From Labrys sp. WJW (GTDB taxonomy: Bacteria > Pseudomonadota > Alphaproteobacteria > Rhizobiales > Labraceae), in assembly GCF_001676615.1 (NCBI RefSeq), contig NZ_LYXZ01000008.1:17907-81906 (forward strand): 64,000 nucleotides of DNA. The letters are read 5' to 3'. This document shows, in pieces, positions 18,001 through 25,464 of this stretch. Both the position numbers and the translations under genes were made by a program. The stretch's first letter is position 1. Each line of letters starts with the position of its first letter. The notes beneath the pieces are model-generated. The model saw only the letters and a program-made list of their open reading frames with translations, was not told the origin of the DNA and made no database searches.

Positions 18001-18226
18001 CTTCCACGCCGTTGATCGACTGCTCCAACGGCGCCGCCACCGTCTCGGCGATGGTCTGGGCGTTGGCGCCGGGATAGGTGGCGTTGATCACCACCGTCGG
18101 CGGGGCGATCTGCGGGAACTGGGCGATCGGCAGGCCGACATAGGAAACGAGCCCGATCACCACCGTGACGATCGAGACGACGGCGGCAAAGATCGGGCGG
18201 TCGACGAAGAAATGGCCGAATTTCAT
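15002..18226 (-). CDS. RND efflux transporter permease, HAE-1 (AcrB/MexB-like)
   Basis: This 1074-aa inner-membrane pump uses proton flow to extrude hydrophobic or amphiphilic compounds across the envelope. The N-terminus (FFVDRPIFAAVVSIV) and the following PIAQFPQIAPPTVVI are typical of HAE-1 pumps. VGIVVDDAIVVVENVERN near residue 410 carries the two TM4 aspartates of the proton relay, and LIGLAAKNAILIVEFARQ near 950 contains the TM10 lysine. Two large periplasmic loops lie between TM1-TM2 and TM7-TM8. Its gene follows that of the adaptor by 15 bases, in one operon. No outer-membrane factor or TetR regulator is adjacent, so a shared TolC is likely. The substrate is unknown; closeness to the YcaO locus does not prove a link. 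Confidence 0.96.
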   Translation of the reverse strand: MKFGHFFVDRPIFAAVVSIVTVVIGLVSYVGLPIAQFPQIAPPTVVINATYPGANAQTIAETVAAPLEQSINGVEGMIYQTSQATNDGSLQITVTFATGTDLDIAQVQVQNRVSSAEPRLPAEVRALGITVNKSSSDFLLIVTLYSPDNSLNDYGISDYAILNVNDILARVDGVGSTFAFGLREPSLRVWLDPNRLASFDLTAGEVVQALREQNVQVSGGTLGAQPSPNNTTSEITVTTQGRFQDAEQFRNVIIKSTPDGRLLKLRDVARVEVGAKQYSSNLYLDSQPTVGIAVLQRPGSNALATADRVKAKMDDLAKAFPPGLKYSIVYNPTEFVSASIEAVYETFFEAIVLVVIVVFVFLQSWRAAIIPIIAIPVSIIGTFAVMAGLGFSLNMLTLFGLILAVGIVVDDAIVVVENVERNIHDGMTPNRAAHVTMDEVGRAVIAIALVLCAVFVPTAFIPGISGLFYQQFAVTIAAATVISAFNSLTLSPALAALLLKPHDPEHRSRFFLFRWLRAAGDGFNRGFDRMSRGYGGSVGFAARHKLLFLAIYGGLLYATFYVYTKVPTGFVPESDQGYAIVVVQLPDGASLERTDAVVRKAQQIAAGSPGVAHVIGVAGFSGATFTAASNAATIFVPFKPFDERLKEGLSAQAIVGELQKRVFAIEEGFVFVIPPPTIQGLGTGAGFKMQVQDRGGVGPEALMQAANALIGKANQTPGLTQVYTTLSNNGPQLFVNVDRIKARMLNVPIGNIFEAMQVYVGSAYVNDFTRLGRAFQVNAQAEGRDRLNKEDLTRLKVRSSTGALVPLGSLISFEERTGPDTVMRHNLYPAVYVSGSGLPGVSSTTALDLMEKAAAEVLPPGVGYEWTEIAFQERSVGNTIYFVFGIAVLFVFLFLAAQYESWSLPLAIILIVPLSILAALLGGMARGLPIFGGWWFKVMDNNIMTQISFVMLIGLAAKNAILIVEFARQREDHGDTPWQAVVEACRLRLRPILMTSFAFILGAVPLMIATGPGSELRQAIGTAVVFGMSGVTFLGLFLTPVFYVTIRLIVRKLFREKPKPSTVTPATMGEPEGS

Positions 18227-18241
18227 GGGCTGCGCTCCCGA

Positions 18242-19408
18242 TCAGTTCGGGTCAGGAACGAGCGTTTCCGGCACGTCCAGCTTGGTGGGTTGCGGCACGA
18301 CCTCGCCACCCGGGCGGGCGCGCATCTGGCCGTTGATCAGCACCTGATCCTCGGGCTTGAGACCCGACTTGACCACGCGGAACGAGCCGAATTTCGGCCC
18401 CAGTTCCACCACGCGCGGATTGGCGATCTTGTCGGCGCCGACCACGATGACGGTGCGCCCCTGTGCCGACTGGCTCACCGCCACATCCGGCACGACCAGC
18501 GCCTCATAGGGCTCGCCGATGGTGATGCGGATGCGCCCGAACAGGCCGGATGTGAGGAAGCCATCGGGATTGTCGACCTTGGCGCGGGCCGTGACGGTGC
18601 CGGTCTGAGCGTCGACCTGGGGCGCGATATAGTCGAGCGTTCCCTTATGGGAGAACCCCTTCTCGTCCGACAGGCCGATCTCGACCTTCAGCGTGGGATC
18701 CTTACCGCCGGTGTCCAGCTTGCCCCTGGAGGCCCGCTGATAGGCAAGGTAGCTCGCTTCGTCGAGATCGAAGTAGAAATAGATCGGATCGACGGCGACG
18801 ATCGAAACCAGCGGCGAGGTCGAGTTGGCCACCACCAGATTGCCGCGCGAGACGAGCTGGCGGGTGATCCTGCCCGAGATCGGGGCGGTGATGGTGGCGT
18901 AGTTGAGGTCGAGCTTGGCCGTCGCCAGCGCCGCGCTGGCCGAATCGATCGAGGCGGCCGCTTCCTGATAGGCCTGGAGGTTGGCCTGGTAGGTGGCATC
19001 GGTAACGTTGCCGGTCTTCTTCAGGGCTTCGGCACGCGCCAGATTGGCCTTGGTCAGGTCGATCCGGGTCTGTGTGATCTTCACCTGGGCGGCCGCCTGG
19101 TCGACCGCGGCCTGGAACGGACGCGGGTCGATCGAGAACAGCACGTCGCCCTCCTTGACCAGGGAGCCTTCCACGAAGCTCGACTTGTCGAGATAGCCGG
19201 TGACGCGTGAGGTGATGTTCACCTGCGGCCAGGCCTGGAAGCGACCGGTGAATTCGACCGATTCGGTGATCTTGCGGGCGACCGGGTTGGCCACCGTCAC
19301 CGGCATGGCAGGCATCTGCTGGGCAAGCGCGATGCCCACCCCCTCGACGGCCGTCAATGCCAGCACGCCGGCGGCCAGCCGACTCAATTTGCAACGCAAC
19401 AACGACAT
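18242..19408 (-). CDS. RND periplasmic adaptor (membrane fusion protein, AcrA/MexA-like)
   Basis: This 388-aa adaptor links the RND pump to an outer-membrane channel. A signal peptide with a hydrophobic core (AAGVLALTAVEGVGIALA) precedes the barrel-sandwich half VTGYLDKSSFVEGSLVKEGDVLFSIDPRPF, an alpha-helical hairpin (QTRIDLTKANLARAEAL to ASAALATAKLDLNYA), the second half with ITAPISGRITRQLVSRGNLV, and the beta-barrel and membrane-proximal domains. ATG at 19408 has GAGG six bases upstream; an ATG at 19414 or the TTG at 19426 would only lengthen the signal peptide. It is the first gene of the pump operon. Confidence 0.95.
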   Translation of the reverse strand: MSLLRCKLSRLAAGVLALTAVEGVGIALAQQMPAMPVTVANPVARKITESVEFTGRFQAWPQVNITSRVTGYLDKSSFVEGSLVKEGDVLFSIDPRPFQAAVDQAAAQVKITQTRIDLTKANLARAEALKKTGNVTDATYQANLQAYQEAAASIDSASAALATAKLDLNYATITAPISGRITRQLVSRGNLVVANSTSPLVSIVAVDPIYFYFDLDEASYLAYQRASRGKLDTGGKDPTLKVEIGLSDEKGFSHKGTLDYIAPQVDAQTGTVTARAKVDNPDGFLTSGLFGRIRITIGEPYEALVVPDVAVSQSAQGRTVIVVGADKIANPRVVELGPKFGSFRVVKSGLKPEDQVLINGQMRARPGGEVVPQPTKLDVPETLVPDPN

Positions 19409-19842
19409 GGGCATCCTCGCAAGCAAAGCGCTTCAACCAAGCCGCCCGCATGGCTGAATGGCCTGTCGCGGGCGCTGGAGCTGGCGTCTGGAAATTCTGC
19501 AGGATTTCCCAGCCTGCGCCGCCAGGGCAGGTTCGGAGATCCTGTTCAGCGCTCCACCGGCCGGAATCGCGGTCGAATCGCCGTGTGAGCCTTATAGTAT
19601 GATAATTCTTAGCGCTTTGATCCAATCAAGATCCGCGCCCTGCAACCGTGAGTTGGGACTTGGTGCAAATCCGCAACACGCCTGTCATTTCTCGCGCCGG
19701 CGCTTGACAGCCGCGTGGCTGCATTCCGTTGGTGCGAACTGGACGTGCTGGCCCTCTCCCCGAACGAGGCGAGGCCTTGCCTGCTGCCTTCTCGAGCCAG
19801 CCGCGCCTGCGCCTGGCCGCGCAAATTCGCGGGGCGGTCAGC
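19409..19842. other. Intergenic region upstream of the RND operon
   Basis: These 434 bp lie between the adaptor start and the end of ugd. The stretch around 19588-19615 is locally AT-rich and holds a partial palindrome (TTAT..TA..ATAA, 19595-19608) that could be the promoter or operator of the minus-strand pump operon. No gene, riboswitch or terminator could be supported in the remainder. Confidence 0.5.
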
Positions 19843-21159
19843 TCAGGGTGCCGTCCCCTCGCGCCCGATGCTCTCATAGCGGAAGCCGTGCCGCTTCATG
19901 TCTTCGAGCCGGTAGATATTGCGCAGGTCCACGATCACCGGCCGCGTGAGCAGGTTCTTGACCCGTTCGAGGTCGAGCGCCCGGAACTCGTCCCATTCGG
20001 TGACGATCACCGCGACATCGGCGCCATCGAGGCAGTCATAGGCGCTGGAGCGATAGTCGACCTCGCTGAGGACCTTGTGCGCCTCCTCCATCGCCTGGGG
20101 ATCATAGGCCCGCACCTTGGCCCCCTTGTCCTGCAGGGCAAGCACGATCGGAATCGAGGGACTGTCGCGCATGTCGTCGGTGTTCGGCTTGAAGGCGAGG
20201 CCGAGCAGGGCCACCGTCTTGCCGGCGATGTTGCCGTCGAGGGCAGCGATGACGCGGCGCGCCATCGCCGCCTTGCGGGCATCGTTGACCCCGACCACCG
20301 CCTCCACGATGCGCAGCGGCACGCCATGCTCCTGCCCCGTGCGCAGCAGTGCCAGCGTATCCTTGGGAAAGCAGGAACCGCCGAAACCCGGCCCCGCATG
20401 CAGGAATTTGGAGCCGATGCGGTTGTCGAGGCCGATGCCGCGCGCCACTTCCTGCACATTGGCGCCGGCCTTCTCGCACAGGTCCGCGATCTCGTTGATG
20501 AAGGTGACCTTGGTCGCCAGGAAGGCGTTGGCGGCATATTTGATCAGTTCGGAGGTCCGCCGGGCCGTGAACAGCAGCGGCCCCTGATTGAGATGGAGCG
20601 GGCGATAGACCTCGGCCATCACCTCCTTGGCGCGCTCGTCCTCCGCGCCGACCACGATGCGGTCCGGGCGCTTGAAATCCTCGATCGCCGCGCCCTCGCG
20701 CAGGAATTCGGGGTTGGAGACCACGCGAACGTCGGCATCGGGCCTGACTTCGCGGATCAGCCGCTCGACTTCGTCGCCGGTACCGACCGGCACCGTCGAC
20801 TTGGTCACCACCACGGTAAAGCCCTCGACCGCCGCGGCGATCTCCCTGACAGCGCCATAGACATAGGACAGGTCCGCATGCCCGTCGCCGCGGCGCGAGG
20901 GCGTGCCGACGGCCAGGAACACCACGGCCGCATCGCGCACGGCAGGGGCGAGCTCGGTGGTGAAGGACAGGCGCTTCTCGCGCACATTGCGGGCCACCAG
21001 ATCGTCGAGGCCCGGCTCGTAGATCGGCATGCGCCCGGCCAGCAAGCCCTCGATCTTGGCCGGATCCTTGTCGACGCAGGTGACGACATGGCCGAAATCG
21101 GCGAGGCAAGCCCCCGTCACCAGGCCGACATAACCCGTACCGATCATTGCAACGCGCAT
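19843..21159 (-). CDS. ugd: UDP-glucose 6-dehydrogenase
   Basis: This 438-aa cytosolic enzyme oxidises UDP-glucose to UDP-glucuronate with two NAD+, feeding exopolysaccharide, capsule or lipid A sugar synthesis. The Rossmann motif IGTGYVGLVTGACLADFGH is at the N-terminus. KSTVPVGTGDEV, VSNPEFLREGAAIEDF and AANAFLATKVTFINEIADLC follow. The catalytic cysteine sits in GPGFGGSCFPKDTLAL near residue 256. GLAFKPNTDDMRDSPS marks the C-terminal UDP-binding domain. Length and motifs are standard for bacterial UGDs. It stands alone, with no glycosyltransferase genes next to it. Confidence 0.97.
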   Translation of the reverse strand: MRVAMIGTGYVGLVTGACLADFGHVVTCVDKDPAKIEGLLAGRMPIYEPGLDDLVARNVREKRLSFTTELAPAVRDAAVVFLAVGTPSRRGDGHADLSYVYGAVREIAAAVEGFTVVVTKSTVPVGTGDEVERLIREVRPDADVRVVSNPEFLREGAAIEDFKRPDRIVVGAEDERAKEVMAEVYRPLHLNQGPLLFTARRTSELIKYAANAFLATKVTFINEIADLCEKAGANVQEVARGIGLDNRIGSKFLHAGPGFGGSCFPKDTLALLRTGQEHGVPLRIVEAVVGVNDARKAAMARRVIAALDGNIAGKTVALLGLAFKPNTDDMRDSPSIPIVLALQDKGAKVRAYDPQAMEEAHKVLSEVDYRSSAYDCLDGADVAVIVTEWDEFRALDLERVKNLLTRPVIVDLRNIYRLEDMKRHGFRYESIGREGTAP

Positions 21160-21276
21160 GACATCAATCCTGTTTGGGCGACTAACCCGTCAGAGCCGTG
21201 TCTACAAAAGGCCCGGCGACATGCCAATGACGAAAAAGGAAAAGCAGCTCTGCCGGAGGGCCTTGCCGAGACGCCT

Positions 21277-21831
21277 CTACGACCCTAGCCGCAGCGACCA
21301 GCCGCGGGCGGAAGGCCTGAGATCAGCGCTTGCCAGTGGGCCAGCCTCGATGCGCCAGAAGGAACGAGGCTCGCTGCCGAGGACATGAACGATCGCCGCG
21401 CGCAGCACCGAGGCATGGGTAACGGCCAGCGTGTAGCCCTCGAACCGCCCGCCATCGAGCCAGGCACCGACCCGTGCAATCACCGCCGCAATGCTCTCAC
21501 CGCCATGCGGGCAGGCCTGCGGATCGGTCAGCCACGCCCCAAGCGCTTCGGGCTCGGCGGCGGCCACCGCCTCCAGGCCAAGCCCCGCCCAGCGGCCATG
21601 GTCGCATTCGCGCAGGGCCTCGTCGATTTCAGGATCGAGGCCGAGGGCATGCGCCGTCTGGCGGGCCCTGAGCGCCGGACTGCTCAGGACGCGGGTCGCC
21701 TTGGCGAAACGTCCCTGCTGGTCCCGAGCCGCCTTCTCCCCCCTCGCGTCGAGCGCCTCGTCGAGTGGAAACCCCGCCGCACGCAGTGCGGGCGTCGCTC
21801 CATGGCACAGCAGGATCAGGCGTGGCGTCAT
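21277..21831 (-). CDS. Histidine phosphatase superfamily protein with altered RHG motif
   Basis: This 184-aa protein has the phosphoglycerate-mutase-like layout: a first strand ending in LILLCHGATPALR, then LSSPALRARQTAHALG, ECDHGRWAGLGLEAV, HGGESIAAVIARVGAWL and a C-terminal LAVTHASVLRAAIVHVLG. The signature RHG is CHG here, so the first phosphate-binding arginine is replaced by cysteine, while the catalytic His and the second His (VTHAS) remain. It is divergent from the cobalamin riboswitch and cbtBA, and superfamily members include CobC-type cobalamin phosphatases. A role in cobalamin metabolism is therefore possible but unproven. The ATG at 21831 begins directly before the first beta strand. 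Confidence 0.85.
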   Translation of the reverse strand: MTPRLILLCHGATPALRAAGFPLDEALDARGEKAARDQQGRFAKATRVLSSPALRARQTAHALGLDPEIDEALRECDHGRWAGLGLEAVAAAEPEALGAWLTDPQACPHGGESIAAVIARVGAWLDGGRFEGYTLAVTHASVLRAAIVHVLGSEPRSFWRIEAGPLASADLRPSARGWSLRLGS

Positions 21832-21868
21832 GAAGGCAATTCCCCAAGATAAAGTCGCTTCCAGAATA

Positions 21869-21896
21869 TTGACATATCCGTGACTTGCGCTCTTAT
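21869..21896 (+). promoter_or_regulatory. Possible promoter of the cbtBA transcript
   Basis: TTGACA (21869-21874) is followed after 16 bp by TCTTAT (21891-21896), a 4-of-6 match to the -10 hexamer. It lies directly before the cobalamin aptamer, although the predicted start point would fall inside the first strand of the aptamer's closing stem, which weakens the assignment. Confidence 0.35.
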
Positions 21897-21998
21897 GGAA
21901 GAGCTTTGCCAAGGGTGGGAAGCCGGTGGAATTCCGGCACGGTCGCGCCACTGTGAACGGCGGCGCTGCGGCGTCAATCCGGAAGTCAGACCTCTTCC
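21897..21998 (+). ncRNA. Cobalamin (B12) riboswitch aptamer
   Basis: The conserved core GGGAAGCCGGTGGAATTCCGG followed by GCGCCACTGTGA (about 21916-21956) is the cobalamin riboswitch signature including the GCCACTG box, and GGAAGTCAGACCTCTTCC (21981-21998) corresponds to the 3' B12-box region. A closing stem can form between GGAAGAG (21897-21903) and CTCTTCC (21992-21998). It lies 47 bases upstream of cbtB and should lower expression of cbtBA when adenosylcobalamin is abundant. No T-run terminator is visible, so control is more likely by masking the ribosome binding site (AAGGAG before cbtB). Confidence 0.92.
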
Positions 21999-22045
21999 AA
22001 GGCAGCATGACTCGTAACGGGACGCGTAATCCCAAGGAGCTTTTC

Positions 22046-22258
22046 ATGACCACCGCAACTCTGGCACCCGTCGCCCAGCAGCCGATCGCCATCCCGGTCC
22101 GCGAGATCCTGCCCTGGGCGCTCTTCACTGTGCTCCTGGCTGTGCTCGCCATCTATTTCGTTGGCGCCGAACAGGGCGCAACCTCGCTGATTCCCGGCGT
22201 CTACATCCACGAATTCGTGCATGACGCCCGCCATCTGCTCGGCTTCCCCTGCCACTAG
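22046..22258 (+). CDS. cbtB: Cobalt transporter subunit CbtB
   Basis: This is a 70-aa membrane protein with one transmembrane helix (ILPWALFTVLLAVLAIYFVG) and a C-terminal histidine cluster, HEFVHDARHLLGFPCH, that fits metal binding. It matches CbtB in length and layout. CbtA and CbtB form a predicted cobalt uptake system that is regularly B12-riboswitch controlled in alphaproteobacteria. The ATG has AAGGAG upstream, and cbtA follows after 18 bases. Cobalt import here would supply the cobaltochelatase encoded by cobS/cobT a little downstream. Confidence 0.93.
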   Translation: MTTATLAPVAQQPIAIPVREILPWALFTVLLAVLAIYFVGAEQGATSLIPGVYIHEFVHDARHLLGFPCH

Positions 22259-22276
22259 GGCGCATAGGCACACGAC

Positions 22277-23047
22277 ATGGTTAGATCGCTTTTGATCCGG
22301 GGGATGCTGATCGGCATCCTGGCCGGACTGTTTGCGTCCGGCTTCGCCTGGGTGTTCGGTGAACCCCAGGTCGATGCCGCCATCGCTTTCGAGGAAAGCC
22401 ACGCATCCGAGCCGGCGCCCGCTCCGACAGCTGCGCCGGCTCCCGGCGCTGCGCAGACGACCGCAGCCCATGAACACGAGGAAGAGCCGGTCAGCCGGCC
22501 GGTCCAGGCCAGCTACGGGCTCGTCACAGGCATGGTCGTCTATGGCGCAGCGCTCGGCGGCATCTTCGCCCTGATCTTTGCCTTCGCGCAGGGCCGGATC
22601 GGCAGCCTCAGCCCGCGCGCAACCGCCGGATTGATCGCCGTCATCGGCTTCGCCGCCATCATGGTGGTGCCGCAGATCAAATATCCTGCCAATCCGCCGG
22701 CCGTCGGCAATCCCGACACGATCGGTCTGCGCACCGCCTTCTATTTCGGCTTGATCCTGCTGTCCCTCGTGACGATGGCTGCGGCTCTCGGCACCGCGAA
22801 CCGGCTCGCTGCCAGCCTCGGCCGCTGGAACGCCAACCTCGTGGGGGCGGCAGCCTATCTGGTGGTGATGGTGGTGGCCATGCAGATCCTGCCGACGGTC
22901 AACGACATCCCAGCCGATTTTTCGGCCACGGTGTTGTGGAAGTTCCGCATCGCCTCGCTCGGCATTCATGCCGTGCTGTGGGCGACGCTCGGGATCGCCT
23001 TCGGCATTGCAGCACAAAAACTGCTGCAAGCCCGCGCCAGCCGCTGA
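22277..23047 (+). CDS. cbtA: Cobalt transporter subunit CbtA
   Basis: This 256-aa integral membrane protein has about five transmembrane helices (for example MLIGILAGLFASGFAWVFG at the N-terminus). A periplasmic or cytoplasmic loop after the first helix is rich in Ala/Pro and acidic/His residues (ESHASEP, AAHEHEEEP), as in other CbtA proteins. The motif VPQIKYPANPPAVGNPDTIG near residue 133 is characteristic of the family. It pairs with CbtB under the upstream cobalamin riboswitch. Confidence 0.93.
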   Translation: MVRSLLIRGMLIGILAGLFASGFAWVFGEPQVDAAIAFEESHASEPAPAPTAAPAPGAAQTTAAHEHEEEPVSRPVQASYGLVTGMVVYGAALGGIFALIFAFAQGRIGSLSPRATAGLIAVIGFAAIMVVPQIKYPANPPAVGNPDTIGLRTAFYFGLILLSLVTMAAALGTANRLAASLGRWNANLVGAAAYLVVMVVAMQILPTVNDIPADFSATVLWKFRIASLGIHAVLWATLGIAFGIAAQKLLQARASR

Positions 23048-23126
23048 CAAGAGGCCGGCCAACCGCGGCAAACGTCGCATTTTTACAACACCGACCCGAT
23101 TTTGGGGCGGTTTTCAAAATTTATTT

Positions 23127-23146
23127 CATTTCGCACTTGCGAAATG
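23127..23146. promoter_or_regulatory. Perfect 20-bp palindrome upstream of the sRNA candidate
   Basis: CATTTCGCA-ct-TGCGAAATG has nine-base arms around two bases. It ends about 15-20 bp before the likely start of the candidate small RNA and could be a repressor operator over its promoter, or a hairpin at its 5' end if transcription starts further upstream. I recognise no specific regulator. Confidence 0.45.
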
Positions 23147-23159
23147 AACCGATGAGGAT

Positions 23160-23263
23160 CACTTTAGGGACGTGGCGGATGCGCCTTTGCGCTCCCCCAC
23201 TGCCCTCCTTGGGCGTTTCCTCCCTAAGACTTGGGCCGCCATTGGGCGGCCTCTTTCTTTTTT
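23160..23263 (+). ncRNA. Candidate trans-acting small RNA with CCUCCCU loop
   Basis: A roughly 100-nt transcript could fold into a hairpin from GGGACG to GCTCCC (about 23168-23197), a second hairpin GCCC-TCCTT-GGGC, a single-stranded stretch GUUUCCUCCCUAAGACUU and a Rho-independent terminator. A CUCCC-type anti-Shine-Dalgarno stretch just before the terminator is the hallmark of several Rhizobiales sRNA families (mmgR/suhB-like alpha-r8, AbcR). It resembles the mmgR/suhB type most, from memory. The 5' end is approximate and no promoter was fixed. Confidence 0.5.
23234..23263 (+). terminator. Rho-independent terminator of the sRNA candidate
   Basis: The seven-bp stem GGCCGCC-attg-GGCGGCC is followed directly by the T-rich run TCTTTCTTTTTT. 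This is one of two textbook intrinsic terminators in the window. Confidence 0.85.
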
Positions 23264-23321
23264 GGGTCGACAGACCCCATATTTCAGATTGTGCAGCGGC
23301 ATTCCACCTTCGATTAACCCT

Positions 23322-23420
23322 AGAGCAAAGCGCGTTCAGGTGTGAACGCTTATTTGCTCTAACTCATTGTTTCGACGCGTCTTTGCGATTCCAGGTGATT
23401 CGGTCTAATCGCAAAACGCT
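23322..23420 (+). repeat. 99-bp double-hairpin dispersed repeat, copy 1
   Basis: The unit starts AGAGCAAAGCGCGTTC, has a facing GAACGC...TTGCTCT arm, then ACGCGTCTTTGCGATT and a facing AATCGCAAAACGCT arm, so the RNA or single strand would form two consecutive hairpins. It is followed directly by a second copy. Confidence 0.88.
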
Positions 23421-23422
23421 AT

Positions 23423-23520
23423 AGAGCAAAGCGTGTTCAGGTATGAACGCTTGTCGCTCTCGCTGTTTGGTTTTACGCGTCTTTGCGATTTGACGTGCTT
23501 CGTTCGAATTACAAAACGCT
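23423..23520 (+). repeat. 99-bp double-hairpin dispersed repeat, copy 2 (tandem)
   Basis: Same unit as the preceding one (AGAGCAAAGCGTGTTC ... ACGCGTCTTTGCGATT ... ACAAAACGCT), in the same orientation, with scattered differences. Confidence 0.88.
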
Positions 23521-23576
23521 CTTGCGTCCAAGCTCGCGCTTGCCCATTTGTGTTCACCCTCGCATAGTGTGTCATT

Positions 23577-24191
23577 ATGGATCTGGACTCGCCCTTGTTT
23601 GATCGCATCCGGGTGCGCCCAAGGGCCGAAGAGGTCCAGCCGGCGAGCGTACGGCTATGCGAACATGCCGGTTGCCGGAACGCCGGCGAATTTCGTGCGC
23701 CCAAGGGGCGCAACCGCGAAGGCCAGTTCTGGCATTTCTGCCTGGAACACGTGCGCGACTACAACAAGACCTATAATTATTTCGCCGGCCTGCCGGACGA
23801 CTCGGTCAGCGCCTATCAGCGCGATGCGGCCACCGGCCATCGCCCGACCTGGACGATGGGGGTCAATCCCTGGTCCAAGAAGCGCGGCGAAGGGCCGCAA
23901 CCCGGCCCCGAGATCCATGACGGCTTCGGTTTCTTCGACGAGGATCACGGCTTCCGCCGCCCGCAAGGAACGCCCGAACCCGAGGGACGACGGCTGAAAT
24001 TGCTGGAGCGCAAGGCCCTTGACGCGCTCGATCTGCCGGAAACCGCCAGCGGCCCCGAAATCAAGGCGCGCTACAAGACGCTGGTCAAACGTCTCCATCC
24101 CGATGCCAATGGCGGGGACCGATCCAGCGAAGATAAATTGCGCGGGATCATCCAGGCCTATAATACGCTGCGTAGCGCCGGGCTCTGCTGA
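23577..24191 (+). CDS. J-domain (DnaJ-like) protein upstream of cobS
   Basis: This 204-aa protein carries a C-terminal J domain (about residues 140-204): ALDALDLPETASGPEIKARY, then LVKRLHPDANGGDRSSEDKL with the HPD tripeptide that stimulates DnaK ATPase. The N-terminal region is not a standard DnaJ part; it has paired cysteines (CEHAGC, FCLEH) that could bind zinc and a WHFCLEHVRDYNKTYNYF segment. It is a DnaJ-domain co-chaperone of the type found just before cobS in Rhizobiales. A link to cobaltochelatase assembly is suggested by position only. Confidence 0.9.
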   Translation: MDLDSPLFDRIRVRPRAEEVQPASVRLCEHAGCRNAGEFRAPKGRNREGQFWHFCLEHVRDYNKTYNYFAGLPDDSVSAYQRDAATGHRPTWTMGVNPWSKKRGEGPQPGPEIHDGFGFFDEDHGFRRPQGTPEPEGRRLKLLERKALDALDLPETASGPEIKARYKTLVKRLHPDANGGDRSSEDKLRGIIQAYNTLRSAGLC

Positions 24192-24317
24192 GCGCCCGCA
24201 ACACCGGCGAGGCTTCCGGGCTTGGAGCGTGTCCAATCCGGGAAATCTCCGCCAGATCGTCGAGACGATGTCGAGCGTCCCATGCCCCGCCTGGCGAGAC
24301 AGGGAAATTCGGCCAAG

Positions 24318-24400
24318 GCGTTTTGTGATTTGAATGACCAGCTTCAAATCGCAAAGACGCGTCGAACCAGGGAGTTGGAGTAGAAGTGCGCTTTTACTCC
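24318..24400 (-). repeat. 99-bp double-hairpin dispersed repeat, copy 3 (inverted, shorter)
   Basis: Relative to copies 1 and 2 this unit is reversed: GCGTTTTGTGATTT ... AAATCGCAAAGACGCGTCGAA, then a degenerate second hairpin GGAGTAGAAGTGCGCTTTTACTCC. It lies in the 282-bp gap before cobS. Confidence 0.8.
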
Positions 24401-24473
24401 AGGGGCGGCATCGTCCGGCCCGCTGGAACTGATTGTCGGCTGCGCCGTCCTGGCGCGAGCCAAGGAAGGCATA

Positions 24474-25460
24474 ATGACTGACGCAACGACACCGGCCAAT
24501 CTGCCGGACATCATGGTTTCGGCCAAAAAGTTGTTTGGTTTCGATACGGATCTCGAAGTACCGGCCTATTCCCAATCCTCCGACCACGTCCCGGACCTCG
24601 ATCCCGATTATCTTTTCGACAAGCCGACGACGCTGGCGATCCTGGCGGGCTTTGCCCATAATCGCCGCGTGATGGTGACGGGCTATCACGGCACGGGCAA
24701 ATCGACGCATATCGAGCAGGTCGCCGCCCGTCTCAACTGGCCCTGCGTGCGCATCAATCTCGACAGCCATGTCTCGCGTATCGACCTCGTCGGCAAGGAC
24801 GCGATCGTCCTCAAGGACGGCAAGCAGGTCACCGAGTTCCGCGACGGCATGCTGCCCTGGGCCCTGCAGAACAACATCGCCCTGGTGTTCGACGAATATG
24901 ACGCCGGTCGTCCCGACGTGATGTTCGTGATCCAGCGCGTGCTGGAAATCTCGGGCAAGCTCACCTTGCTCGACCAGAAGCGCGTGATCCGCCCTCATCC
25001 GGCCTTCCGCCTGTTCGCCACCACCAACACGGTGGGCCTGGGCGACACTTCCGGCCTCTATCACGGCACCCAGCAGATCAACCAGGGCCAGATGGACCGC
25101 TGGTCGATCGTCACCACGCTGAACTATCTGCCGCATGACAAGGAAGTCGACATCGTGCTGGCCAAGGCCAAGCACTATCAGAAGAGCCCGAACGGCCGCG
25201 ACATCGTCAACAAGATGGTGCGCGTCGCCGATCTCACCCGCAACGCCTTCATGAACGGTGACCTCTCCACCGTGATGTCGCCGCGCACGGTGCTGACCTG
25301 GGCCGAGAACGCCAATATCTTCCACGATATCGGCTTTGCCTTCCGTGTTACCTTCCTCAACAAGTGCGACGAGCTCGAACGCAGCCTCGTGGCCGAGTTC
25401 TACCAGCGCGCCTTCGGGGCCGAGCTGGCCGAAAGCTCGGTGAACGTCGCGCTGACGTGA
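24474..25460 (+). CDS. cobS: Aerobic cobaltochelatase subunit CobS
   Basis: This 328-aa AAA+ ATPase forms, with CobT and CobN, the aerobic cobaltochelatase that inserts Co2+ into hydrogenobyrinic acid a,c-diamide during B12 synthesis. Walker A is [13 protein letters not shown] near residue 70. The Walker B region is [17 protein letters not shown] near 139. Sensor-type [15 protein letters not shown] is near 181, and the region [13 protein letters not shown] lies near the C-terminus. Length and motifs are standard. cobT follows after 124 bp containing a dispersed repeat. CobN is not in the window. Confidence 0.97.
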   Translation: MTDATTPANLPDIMVSAKKLFGFDTDLEVPAYSQSSDHVPDLDPDYLFDKPTTLAILAGFAHNRRVMVTGYHGTGKSTHIEQVAARLNWPCVRINLDSHVSRIDLVGKDAIVLKDGKQVTEFRDGMLPWALQNNIALVFDEYDAGRPDVMFVIQRVLEISGKLTLLDQKRVIRPHPAFRLFATTNTVGLGDTSGLYHGTQQINQGQMDRWSIVTTLNYLPHDKEVDIVLAKAKHYQKSPNGRDIVNKMVRVADLTRNAFMNGDLSTVMSPRTVLTWAENANIFHDIGFAFRVTFLNKCDELERSLVAEFYQRAFGAELAESSVNVALT

Positions 25461-25464
25461 TCCG

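Larger units (their letters stand above)
23048..23576. other. Intergenic region with sRNA candidate and tandem repeats
   Basis: The 529 bp between cbtA and the J-domain gene hold, in order, a 20-bp palindrome (23127-23146), a candidate small RNA ending in a Rho-independent terminator (about 23160-23263), and two tandem copies of the 99-bp dispersed repeat (23322-23520). No protein gene is supported. Confidence 0.8.

Noticed and set aside
17552..19210. Long plus-strand frame of 552 codons antisense to the RND genes, and similar long antisense frames elsewhere (for example 10856-12211, 13346-14623, 24000-25970, 29998-31515)
   Set aside because: They lie opposite clearly identified genes, have biased compositions (Asp/Gly/Arg/His-rich) and no recognisable domains. 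High third-position GC removes stop codons on the opposite strand.
15002..19408. The RND pump as dedicated exporter of a product from the YcaO locus
   Set aside because: It is on the same strand and nearby, but it is separated by 408 bp with a strong palindrome, lacks the candidate operator, and matches general multidrug pumps. Proximity alone is not evidence.
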